A stretch of 64,000 bases of DNA from Lutimonas vermicola (GTDB taxonomy: Bacteria; Bacteroidota; Bacteroidia; Flavobacteriales; Flavobacteriaceae), in the NCBI RefSeq assembly GCF_038433205.1, contig NZ_JBCDNA010000002.1:983499-1047498 (forward strand), written 5' to 3'. Below the pieces are notes generated by a model that was not told the DNA's origin, ran no database searches, and saw only the letters and a program-made list of their open reading frames with translations. Numbering within the stretch: the first letter of the stretch is position 1; each line of letters opens with the position of its first letter. Made by a program: the position numbers and the translations under genes. This document shows positions 1 to 8,632 of this stretch, one piece after another.

Positions 1-2119
1 TGGGCACCCCTTCTTTTTTATGCAATTGCTGTCGCAGTGTTCTGAATCTTGCGATTTCCTTTTTGTTTTTACTGATCAATATATCATCCTGGTCCACGGT
101 ATTAGCCTCAAAAAGCCCAAAAACAGCTTTGGCCTTAAACAGTTGTTTTGCGATGATTATTTCGATCATCTTTTGTGCATCTTCATACAAATGAGTGGCC
201 TGTTCACCCACGAGCTCATCCTCTAAAAGCTGAGGGAATTTTCCGTGAAGGTCCCAGGAAATAAAAAATGGTTGCCAGTCAATAAAGGGCAAGAGTTCTT
301 TTAAACTGATCTGCTTCAAAACCTGTACCCCCAATTCTTTGGGTTTATGAATGATCGAACTGCTCCAGTCAATTTTAAACTTGTTGGCACGCGCCTGCTC
401 AATCGGGATGTATCTTTTGGTTTTACCTCTTTTTAAAAATTTCTCCCTAAACGCCTCATAATCCTTCTTCAGGTCACTTACATACTTGTCGGCCGTTTTC
501 TTATTCAGCAAATCTCCTACCACGGTAACGGCCCTTGAGGCATCATTGACGTGTACCACTGCGTTTTTGTACTCAGTGTCAATCTTTACCACGGTATGTG
601 CCTTGGACGTTGTAGCACCTCCAATTAATAGAGGGATGTCAAGTTCCCGTCTTTGCATTTCTTTTGCCAGGTAGACCATTTCATCCAATGATGGGGTGAT
701 CAAACCCGAAAGCCCGATGGCATCAACTTTTTCTGCTATAGCCGTTTCAATAATCTTCTCGGGAGGGACCATGACACCCAGGTCTATGATTTCATAGTTA
801 TTACAACCCAGAACCACACTTACAATATTCTTGCCAATATCATGTACATCACCTTTTACCGTAGCCATCAATACCTTACCAAGTGCTTTTTGCGTTGCCC
901 CTTTCTCTGCCTCGATAAATGGATTGAGATAGGCTACCGCCTTTTTCATCACCCTGGCAGATTTCACCACCTGGGGCAAAAACATCTTTCCTGAACCAAA
1001 AAGGTCACCTACAACATTCATTCCAATCATAAGATGCCCTTCAATCACGTCTATCGGTTTTTCAACCATGGTTCTCGCTTCTTCCACATCTTCAATGATA
1101 AAGGCGTCTATTCCCTTAACCAGTGCATGCGTAATCCTATCCTGAACCGGTTCGCTTCTCCACAGTTGCTCTTCAACCGCTGTCTTTTTTGTTCCTACCA
1201 CGGTTTGAGCAAAATCGAGCAATCTTTCCGTGGCATCCTCACGCCTGTCGAGAATCACGTCTTCGACCCGCTCCAGCAGGTCTTTTGGAATCTCATCATA
1301 TACTTCAAGCATGGTCGGGTTTACAATACCCATGTTCATTCCTGCCTGTATCGCATGATACAGGAAGACAGAATGCATGGCTTCCCTTACGGCATTGTTG
1401 CCCCTGAAAGAAAAGGATACATTGCTAACTCCCCCGCTCACGCTTACGTTGTCAAGGTTTTCCCTCACCCATCGTGTCGCTTCTATAAAATCAATGGCAT
1501 TTCTTTTATGCTCATCCATGCCTGTGGCTACCGGGAAAATATTCAGGTCGAAAATTATATCCTCACTGGGGAATCCTACTTTGTTGACCAAAACGTCATA
1601 GGATCTTTTGGCAATTTCAATCCTTCTTTCAAAATTATCCGCCTGACCCACTTCGTCAAAGGCCATCACGATAACAGCCGCTCCATATCTTTTGATGCGC
1701 GTGGCTTCCCATATAAACTTTTCTTCTCCTTCTTTGAGCGAAATTGAGTTCACGACACATTTGCCCTGAGCCACCTGCAAACCCGCTTCTATGATCTCCC
1801 ATTTCGAACTGTCGATCATGATCGGTACCCTGCAAATATCAGGTTCTGCCGCAATCAGGTTCATAAAGCGTACCATGGCTTCCTTGCCATCGATCAGTCC
1901 GTCATCCATATTGATATCGATGATCTGTGCCCCGCCATCTACCTGATGCCGGGCAATATCAAGTGCCTCATCAAACTTTTCTTCCTTGATCAGGCGCAGG
2001 AATTTTTTAGATCCGGCCACATTGGTACGTTCACCTACATTGATGAAATTACTGTTCTCATTGAGTACCAGGGGCTCGAGGCCCGACAGGTGTAAATATT
2101 TTTTCTCTTTCGTTTTCAT
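1..2119 (-). CDS. metH: Cobalamin-dependent methionine synthase, C-terminal half (partial, runs off left edge)
   Basis: This is the folate/B12 half of a split MetH, which moves a methyl group from methyl-tetrahydrofolate via cobalamin to homocysteine. Translated from the ATG at 2119, it opens with a pterin-binding domain (INVGERTNVAGSKKF near residue 27). The B12-binding domain follows, with the axial-His motif DVHDIGKNIV (His about residue 426). The last visible residues, FRTLRQQLHKKEGVP, match the start of the SAM-dependent activation domain. The rest lies outside the window, so this is truncation by the edge and not a pseudogene. It starts 3 nt after the ABM gene and is last in the visible SAM-I riboswitch operon. 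The homocysteine-binding domain is a separate gene at 2404-3411, an arrangement seen in Bacteroidota. Confidence 0.93.
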   Translation of the reverse strand, partial: MKTKEKKYLHLSGLEPLVLNENSNFINVGERTNVAGSKKFLRLIKEEKFDEALDIARHQVDGGAQIIDINMDDGLIDGKEAMVRFMNLIAAEPDICRVPIMIDSSKWEIIEAGLQVAQGKCVVNSISLKEGEEKFIWEATRIKRYGAAVIVMAFDEVGQADNFERRIEIAKRSYDVLVNKVGFPSEDIIFDLNIFPVATGMDEHKRNAIDFIEATRWVRENLDNVSVSGGVSNVSFSFRGNNAVREAMHSVFLYHAIQAGMNMGIVNPTMLEVYDEIPKDLLERVEDVILDRREDATERLLDFAQTVVGTKKTAVEEQLWRSEPVQDRITHALVKGIDAFIIEDVEEARTMVEKPIDVIEGHLMIGMNVVGDLFGSGKMFLPQVVKSARVMKKAVAYLNPFIEAEKGATQKALGKVLMATVKGDVHDIGKNIVSVVLGCNNYEIIDLGVMVPPEKIIETAIAEKVDAIGLSGLITPSLDEMVYLAKEMQRRELDIPLLIGGATTSKAHTVVKIDTEYKNAVVHVNDASRAVTVVGDLLNKKTADKYVSDLKKDYEAFREKFLKRGKTKRYIPIEQARANKFKIDWSSSIIHKPKELGVQVLKQISLKELLPFIDWQPFFISWDLHGKFPQLLEDELVGEQATHLYEDAQKMIEIIIAKQLFKAKAVFGLFEANTVDQDDILISKNKKEIARFRTLRQQLHKKEGVP

Positions 2120-2122
2120 TCT

Positions 2123-2404
2123 TTATTGATAATACTCTACAAGCGGAAAAGGCTCATAAAAATGATGTAAAAGCTGCTTCCATTCGCTATATGCCTCCGA
2201 TTGTCTAAATCCTGTTTCATGATCTTCTATGGTCTCCCAATGTACCAAAAGGATGTATTTATCCTCCTGCTCAACACATTTCTTAAGCTCATGTGACAAA
2301 TATCCCTTCTGAGTGGATATGATTTTTGCAGCCTTGTCAAAGCTCTTTTCAAAGGCCAAAGCCCTGCCCTCTTTTATTTGTAATATGGCAACTTCCAATA
2401 CCAT
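2123..2404 (-). CDS. Antibiotic biosynthesis monooxygenase (ABM) domain protein
   Basis: A 93-residue single-domain protein of the dimeric alpha-beta barrel/ABM type. The pattern is a beta strand (VLEVAILQIKEG), an amphipathic helix, a central GYLSHEL strand, a hydrophobic strand with a Trp (YILLVHWE), then a helix containing SEAYSEWKQLL. Members range from heme- or quinone-modifying oxygenases to proteins of unknown function. Its ATG overlaps the stop of the MetH N-terminal gene (TAATG) and its stop is 3 nt before the MetH C-terminal gene, so translation is probably coupled and co-regulation with methionine synthesis is very likely. Its role there is unknown. A part in protecting the B12 reaction or in a sulfur side-reaction would be speculation. 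Family call fairly sure, function unsure. Confidence 0.75.
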   Translation of the reverse strand: MVLEVAILQIKEGRALAFEKSFDKAAKIISTQKGYLSHELKKCVEQEDKYILLVHWETIEDHETGFRQSEAYSEWKQLLHHFYEPFPLVEYYQ

Positions 2405-3411
2405 TATTTCACAAGTGATTTCATTTGTCTCGGTTTATAGTTTGAAGCCAGGTCTGCAATGGCCCTGATGTGTCCGGGTGTTGTGCCACAACATCCTCCA
2501 ACAATATTGATCAAATCCCTCTTTAAATAAGATTCTATCTGTTCGGCCATTTGTTCCGGGCTTTCGTCGTATTCTCCAAAAGCATTGGGCAAGCCTGCAT
2601 TGGGGTGGGCAGAAATTGCCAGGTCTGTTTTTGGCGCTATTGCTTCAAGATGCGGCTGCAATAAATTGGCTCCCAGTGCACAATTGAATCCTACCGTCAA
2701 CAAGGGAATGTGTGATACTGAAATCAGGAAGGCCTCAGCAGTTTGGCCCGAAAGGGTTCTTCCGCTGGCATCTGTGATCGTTCCGCTTAACATGATGGGG
2801 ATATCAATGCCCCTTTCTGCTTTGATCTCTTCAATGGCAAACAAACCTGCTTTGGCATTGAGCGTGTCAAAAACGGTTTCTACCAAAAGGATGTCTGCCC
2901 CACCATCGAGCAAGGCCTCTGCCTGCTGTTTATAGGCTATTCTGAGTTCGTCAAAAGTAACTGCCCTAAAACCCGGGTCATTCACATCAGGCGACATACT
3001 TGCCGTTTTGTTTGTCGGACCCATTGATCCTGCCACAAATCTTGGTTTATGAGGCTCCTTTGCAGTAAATTCATCTGCAGCCTCCCTCGCCAGCCTGGCT
3101 GCTTCATAATTCAATTCATATACAAGGTCTTCCATGCCATAATCTGCCATGGCAATCGTAGTACTTGAAAATGTGTTTGTTTCTATGATATCGGCACCCA
3201 CGGCCAAATATTCTCTGTGGATCTCTTTGATAGCTTCGGGTTGGGTTAGCGTTAAAAGATCATTGTTGCCCTTCAAAAGAACCTCATAATCCTTAAATCG
3301 TTCACCCCTGTAATCCTCCTCACTAAATTGATAGGCCTGTATCATCGTACCCATGGCACCATCAAGTATCATGATGCGCTGTTCTAGAATTTTTTCTAAT
3401 TGTTTTTTCAT
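2404..3411 (-). CDS. metH: Methionine synthase, homocysteine-binding (zinc) half
   Basis: 335 residues, equivalent to the N-terminal homocysteine S-methyltransferase domain of MetH. It opens with ILDGAMGTMIQ, includes ETNTFSST, and carries the three zinc-ligand cysteines: Cys244 in GFNCALG and Cys307/308 in GGCCGTTPGHI. The zinc thiolate activates homocysteine for methyl transfer from methylcobalamin bound by the partner encoded at 1-2119. An in-frame TTG/ATG extension upstream exists, but I chose the ATG at 3411 because it forms an ATGA overlap with the stop of the DUF2061 gene and gives the usual MKKQLEKIL start. It is the fourth gene of the SAM-I riboswitch operon. All key residues are present, so it should be active with the second half. 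Confidence 0.94.
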   Translation of the reverse strand: MKKQLEKILEQRIMILDGAMGTMIQAYQFSEEDYRGERFKDYEVLLKGNNDLLTLTQPEAIKEIHREYLAVGADIIETNTFSSTTIAMADYGMEDLVYELNYEAARLAREAADEFTAKEPHKPRFVAGSMGPTNKTASMSPDVNDPGFRAVTFDELRIAYKQQAEALLDGGADILLVETVFDTLNAKAGLFAIEEIKAERGIDIPIMLSGTITDASGRTLSGQTAEAFLISVSHIPLLTVGFNCALGANLLQPHLEAIAPKTDLAISAHPNAGLPNAFGEYDESPEQMAEQIESYLKRDLINIVGGCCGTTPGHIRAIADLASNYKPRQMKSLVK

Positions 3412-3656
3412 ATTCCTCTTTTGCCCCATTTTATCATATTCCATATACGCTCGTGAAAGAAGTATAAAAACATTTTCGTAAAGATTTCTATGCCTCCGAT
3501 CGAAACTGCTGTTTTGATTTCTCCTGTAAGAACAAATGCGATCACAATTGTATCCAATGTTCCTAAAGTTCTCCAGGTAATAGCTTTAACAATACTTCTT
3601 CTTTTTGTTTCTCCTCTTTTGTAATGGTCTTTACTCTTGGTTTGAAATAGTACCAT
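3408..3656 (-). CDS. DUF2061 small membrane protein
   Basis: 82 residues. A basic N-terminus (KSKDHYKRGETKRRS) precedes the DUF2061 core: ITWRTLGTLDTIVIAFVLTG, then a second hydrophobic stretch with GIEIFTKMFLYFFHERIW. Two transmembrane helices are likely. The molecular function of DUF2061 is not established, but it often sits beside sulfate-assimilation and methionine genes in Bacteroidota, as here. It starts 4 nt after metZ and overlaps the MetH N-terminal start by ATGA, so it is firmly inside the operon. A role linked to sulfur-compound movement or membrane anchoring is only inference from position. Confidence 0.85.
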   Translation of the reverse strand: MVLFQTKSKDHYKRGETKRRSIVKAITWRTLGTLDTIVIAFVLTGEIKTAVSIGGIEIFTKMFLYFFHERIWNMIKWGKRGI

Positions 3657-3660
3657 AGTT

Positions 3661-4833
3661 TCAGTAGTTTAGTGCTTGAGACAAGTCATCTACAATATCT
3701 GAAATATTTTCCAATCCTATTGATACTCTTATCAGTCCGTCCGTTATGCCAACAACCGCTCTTTCTTCAACAGAGAGTTTGCTGTGTGTTGAAGACGCAG
3801 GATGTGTTACAATTGTTCTCGTATCCCCAAGATTGGCAGATAACGAACACATTTTGATCCTGTTCAGAAAATTACGCCCAGCTTCTATTCCTCCTTTTAC
3901 TTCAAAGGCCACAATATTTCCTCCTTTTTTCATTTGCTTCACGGCAATAGCATATTGCGGATGTGTTTTGAGAAAAGGATACCTGACAGACGACACCCGC
4001 TGATGTTTTTCAAGAAATTCAGCCACCGCCAGTGCATTTTCACAATGCCTGTCAACCCTTACGGCTAAAGTTTCAAGGCTTTTAGACAATATCCATGAAT
4101 TAAAAGGCGACAAGGATGGCCCTGTGTTTCTTGAAAATAAATAGATTTCCCTGATGAGATCAGCCCTTCCCACCGTTACGCCTCCGAGTACACGTCCCTG
4201 TCCATCGATCAGTTTGGTTGCCGAGTGCACTACCAGGTCTGCTCCGTATTGAATGGGTTGTTGCAGATAAGGCGTGGCAAAACAGTTATCTATAACCAAT
4301 AAAATGCCGTGCTTTTTTGTGATGTGCCCTAAATACTCCAGATCCAGTATCTCCAGCCCGGGATTCGTGGGTGTTTCCGCATAGAGTATTTTGGTATTGG
4401 GCTGTATCAAAGACTCAATATCATTGGCTTCACTGATATTAAAATAAGTGGTTTCAATACCCCATTTCGGAAAGAACCTGGTAAACAGGGCATGGGTTGA
4501 ACCGAATACCGAACGAGCCGAAAGAATATGGTCTCCACTGCTCAACAAAGCACCAAAGGTTGAAAATATAGCAGACATTCCAGAGGCAAAGGCGTATCCG
4601 CTTTCTGCGCCTTCCATGGCTACAATCTTATTGACAAACTCGGTATTATTCGGATTCGAAAACCTGCTGTAGATATTTTTTTCCTTTTCTTCGGCAAAAG
4701 AAGCTCTCATATCTTCAGCATCATCAAATACAAAGCTCGACGTCACATACATGGCACTTGTATGCTCTCCAAAGCCCGATCGTTCTATTTGATTTCTGAT
4801 TGCATCTGTCTCAAATTCTCTTTTTTTATCCAT
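3661..4833 (-). CDS. metZ: O-succinyl/O-acetylhomoserine sulfhydrylase or cystathionine gamma-synthase (PLP)
   Basis: 390-residue Cys/Met-metabolism PLP enzyme (fold type I). Seen: the substrate/phosphate region YSRFSNPNN, the cofactor-stacking region ASGMSAI, DNCFATPYLQ, and the Schiff-base lysine Lys207 in HSATKLIDGQGR. The C-terminal SSTHSKLS motif is typical. It would condense an acylated homoserine with sulfide (giving homocysteine) or with cysteine (giving cystathionine). Similarity by eye favours the MetZ/MetB branch, and it differs from the 424-residue MetY at 8633-9907. It sits 42 nt after the MetX-ThrA fusion and 4 nt before DUF2061. Two sulfhydrylases under different RNA controls suggest division of labour. 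Exact acyl and sulfur substrates cannot be read from sequence alone. Confidence 0.85.
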   Translation of the reverse strand: MDKKREFETDAIRNQIERSGFGEHTSAMYVTSSFVFDDAEDMRASFAEEKEKNIYSRFSNPNNTEFVNKIVAMEGAESGYAFASGMSAIFSTFGALLSSGDHILSARSVFGSTHALFTRFFPKWGIETTYFNISEANDIESLIQPNTKILYAETPTNPGLEILDLEYLGHITKKHGILLVIDNCFATPYLQQPIQYGADLVVHSATKLIDGQGRVLGGVTVGRADLIREIYLFSRNTGPSLSPFNSWILSKSLETLAVRVDRHCENALAVAEFLEKHQRVSSVRYPFLKTHPQYAIAVKQMKKGGNIVAFEVKGGIEAGRNFLNRIKMCSLSANLGDTRTIVTHPASSTHSKLSVEERAVVGITDGLIRVSIGLENISDIVDDLSQALNY

Positions 4834-4875
4834 AGTATCATGTCACAGCTTATACTTTATTCTTGAAACAAAAAT

Positions 4876-7800
4876 CTAAACTGCTTTTTCTGTTAATCTT
4901 AAAATATCTCCAAATACACCTCTGGCAGTGACCTTGGCCCCTGCTCCTGCTCCTTGAATTACCAGGGGCCTTGCCCCGTATGATTCGGTATAAATTTCAA
5001 ATATCGAATCAGATCCCTGAACCTGCCCCAGGGAACTATCCTTAGAAACAGAGACCAGCTTTACCTCCAGCTCTCCCTTGTCTTTAGAAAGATCTCCTGC
5101 CAATACCCCCACATACCGCAAAACATGGTCAGCCTCCTGCCCGTCCTTTGTTTTTTGATACTGCTCATCAAGCTCAGGCAATCTACCCAAAAAATCAGCC
5201 GCATTACCTTGTCTTAATGTTTCGGGAATCAAATTTTGAATAGAAACATCTTCCAGTTCATTTTCAAGATCCAGTTCCCTTGCCAGGATCAGTAATTTTC
5301 TGGCCACATCATTTCCACTGAGATCCTCCCTTGGATCAGGCTCAGTAAATCCCTGATCAACTGCCTCTTGCAGGATCTCACTGAATTTTTTATCCTGTTC
5401 TGAAAAATTATTGAACAAATAACTTAAAGACCCTGAAAAAACACCATTGATTCTGGTGATATTTTCACCAGAATGATGTAATAACTTTATGGTATCCACA
5501 AGGGGTAAACCTGCTCCCACATTGGTCTCGTACAGGTAGTTCTTCTCGTTTCTCTTAAGTGAGCTTCGCAGTTCCTTATAAAAAGAAAAGTCAACTGTAT
5601 TGGCAACCTTGTTAGAAGACACCAGGTCAAATCCATTCTCAACCAATGGAATATAATTCTTGATAAAATCCCTGCTGGCAGTATTATCCACGGCTATCAG
5701 GTTTTCGAGATGTTGGCTCTTGGCGAAACCGATAACATCGTTTATGGTAAAACCTGATTTGTCTTGTCCCAGTAATTGCTTTTCCCAGTCAGTTCCTACG
5801 CCATCTTTATCCAAAAGGAGTTGTTTCGAATTGCTCAGGGCAAAAATATTGATATTGATATTTCTTCTTTTTAGGATATCCTGCTTGCTGTGAAGAATTT
5901 GTTCAATCAAGGTTCCTCCGACCAATCCAACACCAAAAATAGCCACATTGATATTGGTAGAAACACCAAAGATCTGGCCGTGAATGACGTTTACCGCTTT
6001 GTTGAGATCCTTCTCTTCAAGTACGAGGCAAATATTGTCTCCGGTAACCGTATTGTTGATCAGTAAAGGTTTTATTTTGTTTATAGAGAGCGCATTATAC
6101 GATCTGTGGAAGTTTGAGAGATTCTGTCCGATAATTGACACTATTGACAAATCATCCTTGACATAAATCCTGTTGACATCCTTCATTTTTATATCCAGGG
6201 CAAATTCCTGTTCAAGGATTTCCTTGGCGCGTTGTGCGTCATTCGATCCTACCACGAATCCGATACCTCTTTCAGATGATCCCTGAGAAATAATATTTAC
6301 ATTGATCCCCCCTTTGCCAAGCGCCGTGAAAATTCTGGCATCGACCCCGATTTTTCCAAGCAAGCCTCGTCCTTCCAAATTGATCAGTGATACATTATTT
6401 TGAACAGTAACCGATCTGATTCCCTTGCTGGTGGCATGTGATTTGATAAGGGTTCCTTGGTTTTCTTTATCAAAAGTGTTTAATAAACGTAAGGGAATGT
6501 TCTTTTCAACCAAGGGGATAATGGTCTTGGCATGTAAAATATTTGCCCCAAAACTGGCCAGCTCATTGGCCTCCTGATAAGTAAGTTCCTCAATCATCTG
6601 CGCATTGGAAACAAGATCGGGGTTGGCTGTATAAATTCCATTCACATGGGTGTAGTTCTCCAATTCTTTTGCATCGAGAAAATTGGCAATCAAAGAAGCC
6701 GAATAATTGCTGCCGTTTCTGCCCAAAGTAGTTGTTTCTCCTTTACTGTTGGAAGCGATAAACCCTGTTACCAGTTGGAGCTCATGCCCATTCTTGCCAA
6801 AGTGTTTCTTTACGTTCTCCTTAGACACATCCTCCAGGATTAAGGCCTCCCCAAAATTACTGTCGGTTTTCAATAAGGTTCTGGAGTCCAAAGCATTTGC
6901 CGGAATTCCTTCCAAATTCAACAAATGACTGAGTAATTTAACCGATAAGACTTCTCCCTGTGCCAAAACCCGGTCCTTTATTTTGAGGCTGTAATCGCCA
7001 AGCAAGGCCACGCCTTCAAAGATCTGATCCAATAAGTTGAACTCATGTTCCATATCCATTTCTGGTGCCGGGGCCTTTTGATAGGTCTTGAAATCTTCAA
7101 AATCCTCCTTATACGGCTCTCCTGATTTTGCTTTCTCAAGAATGATTTCGAGCCTGTCGGTAGAATCACCTCTGGCTGAAAGTACCACTGTAAAATTCTC
7201 TTCTTCTTTTACTTTATTACTGATGATATCGATGACCCTCCTGAGCCCTTCACCATTGGCCAGCGATCTTCCCCCAAATTTTAAAACCTTCATCTCCTTC
7301 TTCTTCAGGCTTCTGGTCTTGGGCTGTGTAAAAACAGGGCTAAGGATTTTTTCAAGTTGTTCAAATTCAATTAAAAATGCATCGTGCCCGTGTATAGATT
7401 TGATTTCCTGATAACTGTTCTCCACACCCGCTTCATTCAGGAGTTTTTGAGTTTCCTTGTTCTCTTTAGGCACAAAAAAGAAATCGGAATCAACCCCTAC
7501 CTGAAAAACCTTTGCCTTGATCTGGCTCGCCACCTGATTAAAAGTCCCCCTGTTTCGCGTAATATCGACCGAACTCAACAGATGGTTCATCATTTTATAT
7601 GTGGGCAGTGAAAACCTGCTTTCCAGTTTTTGACCGTGATGTAACAACCAGCTTTCGGTGTTGAAATTCCCCTGTTCTTCATTCCTGGTCCTGTTGAACT
7701 TCTCTTTGAAAGAATCGGCAGTCCTGTAAAACAACATGGCCATCATTCTGGCATCGTGCACAGGTTTGCTTGAATTCGACAATATCTGTTGCTGGGTTTT

Positions 7801-8331
7801 ATTATGCGCCAAAATCCAGTCGGAGGCTTTCCAGTCTGAGGCAACAGGGATCAAATGGGTTATAAGATCAGGAAACAGCACGGCCATTTCCCAGGCAATT
7901 CCACCCCCCAGGGATCCGCCAATGGCAGCGTATAATTTATGAACTCCTATTTCTTGCAGTCCAATGCCAAACAACCGGGCAATATCTCTGGCCGTAAAAT
8001 CTTCATAGTTATCGATACGATTTGCTTCCACATCGTCATACCCGTTTCCCGGAATGTTAAAACCAATTACGGTATATTTACTCGTATCGATGAGCCGACC
8101 CAATCCAATCAGTGAGTTCCACCATCCCTCATCGCCGGCAACGTTTGAATTGCCTGTAAGGGCATGATTGACCAACACAATGGGGGCATTGCCCAAAGGC
8201 TGTCCGAATAACTGATATGACAGCGCAAACTCAGGATAGAAATATCCCGATTCCGTGGTAAAATTTTCCAGGTTTATATAATGCAAGTGCTTTGACTTCT
8301 TCACTATTTCAACAATTGTGTTTTGATCCAA
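4876..8331 (-). CDS. metX-thrA: Trifunctional fusion: homoserine O-acetyltransferase (MetX-like) - aspartokinase - homoserine dehydrogenase
   Basis: 1151 residues with three enzymes fused. Residues 1-335 are an alpha/beta-hydrolase MetX domain (nucleophile Ser140 in AIGGSLGGG, Asp281 or Asp283, His316 in GHDAFL). Residue 347 starts an aspartokinase (MKVLKFGGRSLANGEG, then TTLGRNGSNYSA and THVNGIYTANP) followed by ACT domains to about 790. Residues 794-1151 are homoserine dehydrogenase (NAD-binding FGVGLVGG, catalytic region DPREDLSGNDVARKL). One chain thus holds the first and third enzymes of the aspartate branch plus homoserine activation, which commits carbon to methionine. The start codon is unusual: an in-frame TGA lies just upstream and the first candidate is TTG at 8331 (GTG at codon 10 is an alternative). 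First gene after the SAM-I riboswitch. Similar fusions occur in Flavobacteriia. Confidence 0.92.
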   Translation of the reverse strand: MDQNTIVEIVKKSKHLHYINLENFTTESGYFYPEFALSYQLFGQPLGNAPIVLVNHALTGNSNVAGDEGWWNSLIGLGRLIDTSKYTVIGFNIPGNGYDDVEANRIDNYEDFTARDIARLFGIGLQEIGVHKLYAAIGGSLGGGIAWEMAVLFPDLITHLIPVASDWKASDWILAHNKTQQQILSNSSKPVHDARMMAMLFYRTADSFKEKFNRTRNEEQGNFNTESWLLHHGQKLESRFSLPTYKMMNHLLSSVDITRNRGTFNQVASQIKAKVFQVGVDSDFFFVPKENKETQKLLNEAGVENSYQEIKSIHGHDAFLIEFEQLEKILSPVFTQPKTRSLKKKEMKVLKFGGRSLANGEGLRRVIDIISNKVKEEENFTVVLSARGDSTDRLEIILEKAKSGEPYKEDFEDFKTYQKAPAPEMDMEHEFNLLDQIFEGVALLGDYSLKIKDRVLAQGEVLSVKLLSHLLNLEGIPANALDSRTLLKTDSNFGEALILEDVSKENVKKHFGKNGHELQLVTGFIASNSKGETTTLGRNGSNYSASLIANFLDAKELENYTHVNGIYTANPDLVSNAQMIEELTYQEANELASFGANILHAKTIIPLVEKNIPLRLLNTFDKENQGTLIKSHATSKGIRSVTVQNNVSLINLEGRGLLGKIGVDARIFTALGKGGINVNIISQGSSERGIGFVVGSNDAQRAKEILEQEFALDIKMKDVNRIYVKDDLSIVSIIGQNLSNFHRSYNALSINKIKPLLINNTVTGDNICLVLEEKDLNKAVNVIHGQIFGVSTNINVAIFGVGLVGGTLIEQILHSKQDILKRRNININIFALSNSKQLLLDKDGVGTDWEKQLLGQDKSGFTINDVIGFAKSQHLENLIAVDNTASRDFIKNYIPLVENGFDLVSSNKVANTVDFSFYKELRSSLKRNEKNYLYETNVGAGLPLVDTIKLLHHSGENITRINGVFSGSLSYLFNNFSEQDKKFSEILQEAVDQGFTEPDPREDLSGNDVARKLLILARELDLENELEDVSIQNLIPETLRQGNAADFLGRLPELDEQYQKTKDGQEADHVLRYVGVLAGDLSKDKGELEVKLVSVSKDSSLGQVQGSDSIFEIYTESYGARPLVIQGAGAGAKVTARGVFGDILRLTEKAV

Positions 8332-8410
8332 ACATCATATGGATCAGATTAATGTATTACTTGTAAGAAATTGCGATAAAAAAAGGAAAAGGTATCAGTT
8401 CAAATGGTCA

Positions 8411-8522
8411 TGAGTTATCTTTCCTAATGGGTAGAATGTAGCACCTTCTTTTACCTGTCTTGACAATTAAAAGGGTTGCTAAGGCTTCAACGGGTCTAAT
8501 CCCTCCGCCTTTCTTTATAACA
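8411..8522 (-). promoter_or_regulatory. SAM-I (S-box) riboswitch
   Basis: Read on the minus strand, the leader of the metX-thrA operon carries the S-box core in order: AAAGGCGGAGGGATTAGACC, then GATGAAGCCT-like TGAAGCCTTAGCAACC, then AAGGTGCTACATTC, then GAAAGATAAC. P1 closes by GTTAT (8521-8517) pairing with ATAAC (8418-8414). This class binds S-adenosylmethionine and turns the operon off. About 25 nt downstream a run of seven T (8384-8378) follows TTTTCC, which could pair with GGAAA next to the P1 3' arm (8424-8420). This suggests a termination platform, but the hairpin is weak by eye. The riboswitch would control all six genes from 8331 leftward. Confidence 0.95.
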
Positions 8523-8632
8523 ATATCTTATTTTAATGAACTTTGTGCAAAGAAACATAATATTTCAATTCTGTACAAGAGTCCGGATGTAAAACTTACC
8601 AACCCATAAAATGGGCCGGTAAGTTTATTTCT

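Noticed and set aside
1034..1747. 237-codon plus-strand ORF
   Set aside because: Antisense to the clear metH reading frame; composition and no recognisable motif mark it as a shadow.
2585..2935. 116-codon plus-strand ORF
   Set aside because: Lies antisense to the zinc-binding MetH half, with no start context or homology.
8332..8410. Strong intrinsic terminator after the SAM-I aptamer
   Set aside because: Only five pairs (GGAAA/TTTCC) and a long loop support it; I mention the T-run in the riboswitch entry but do not list a separate terminator.
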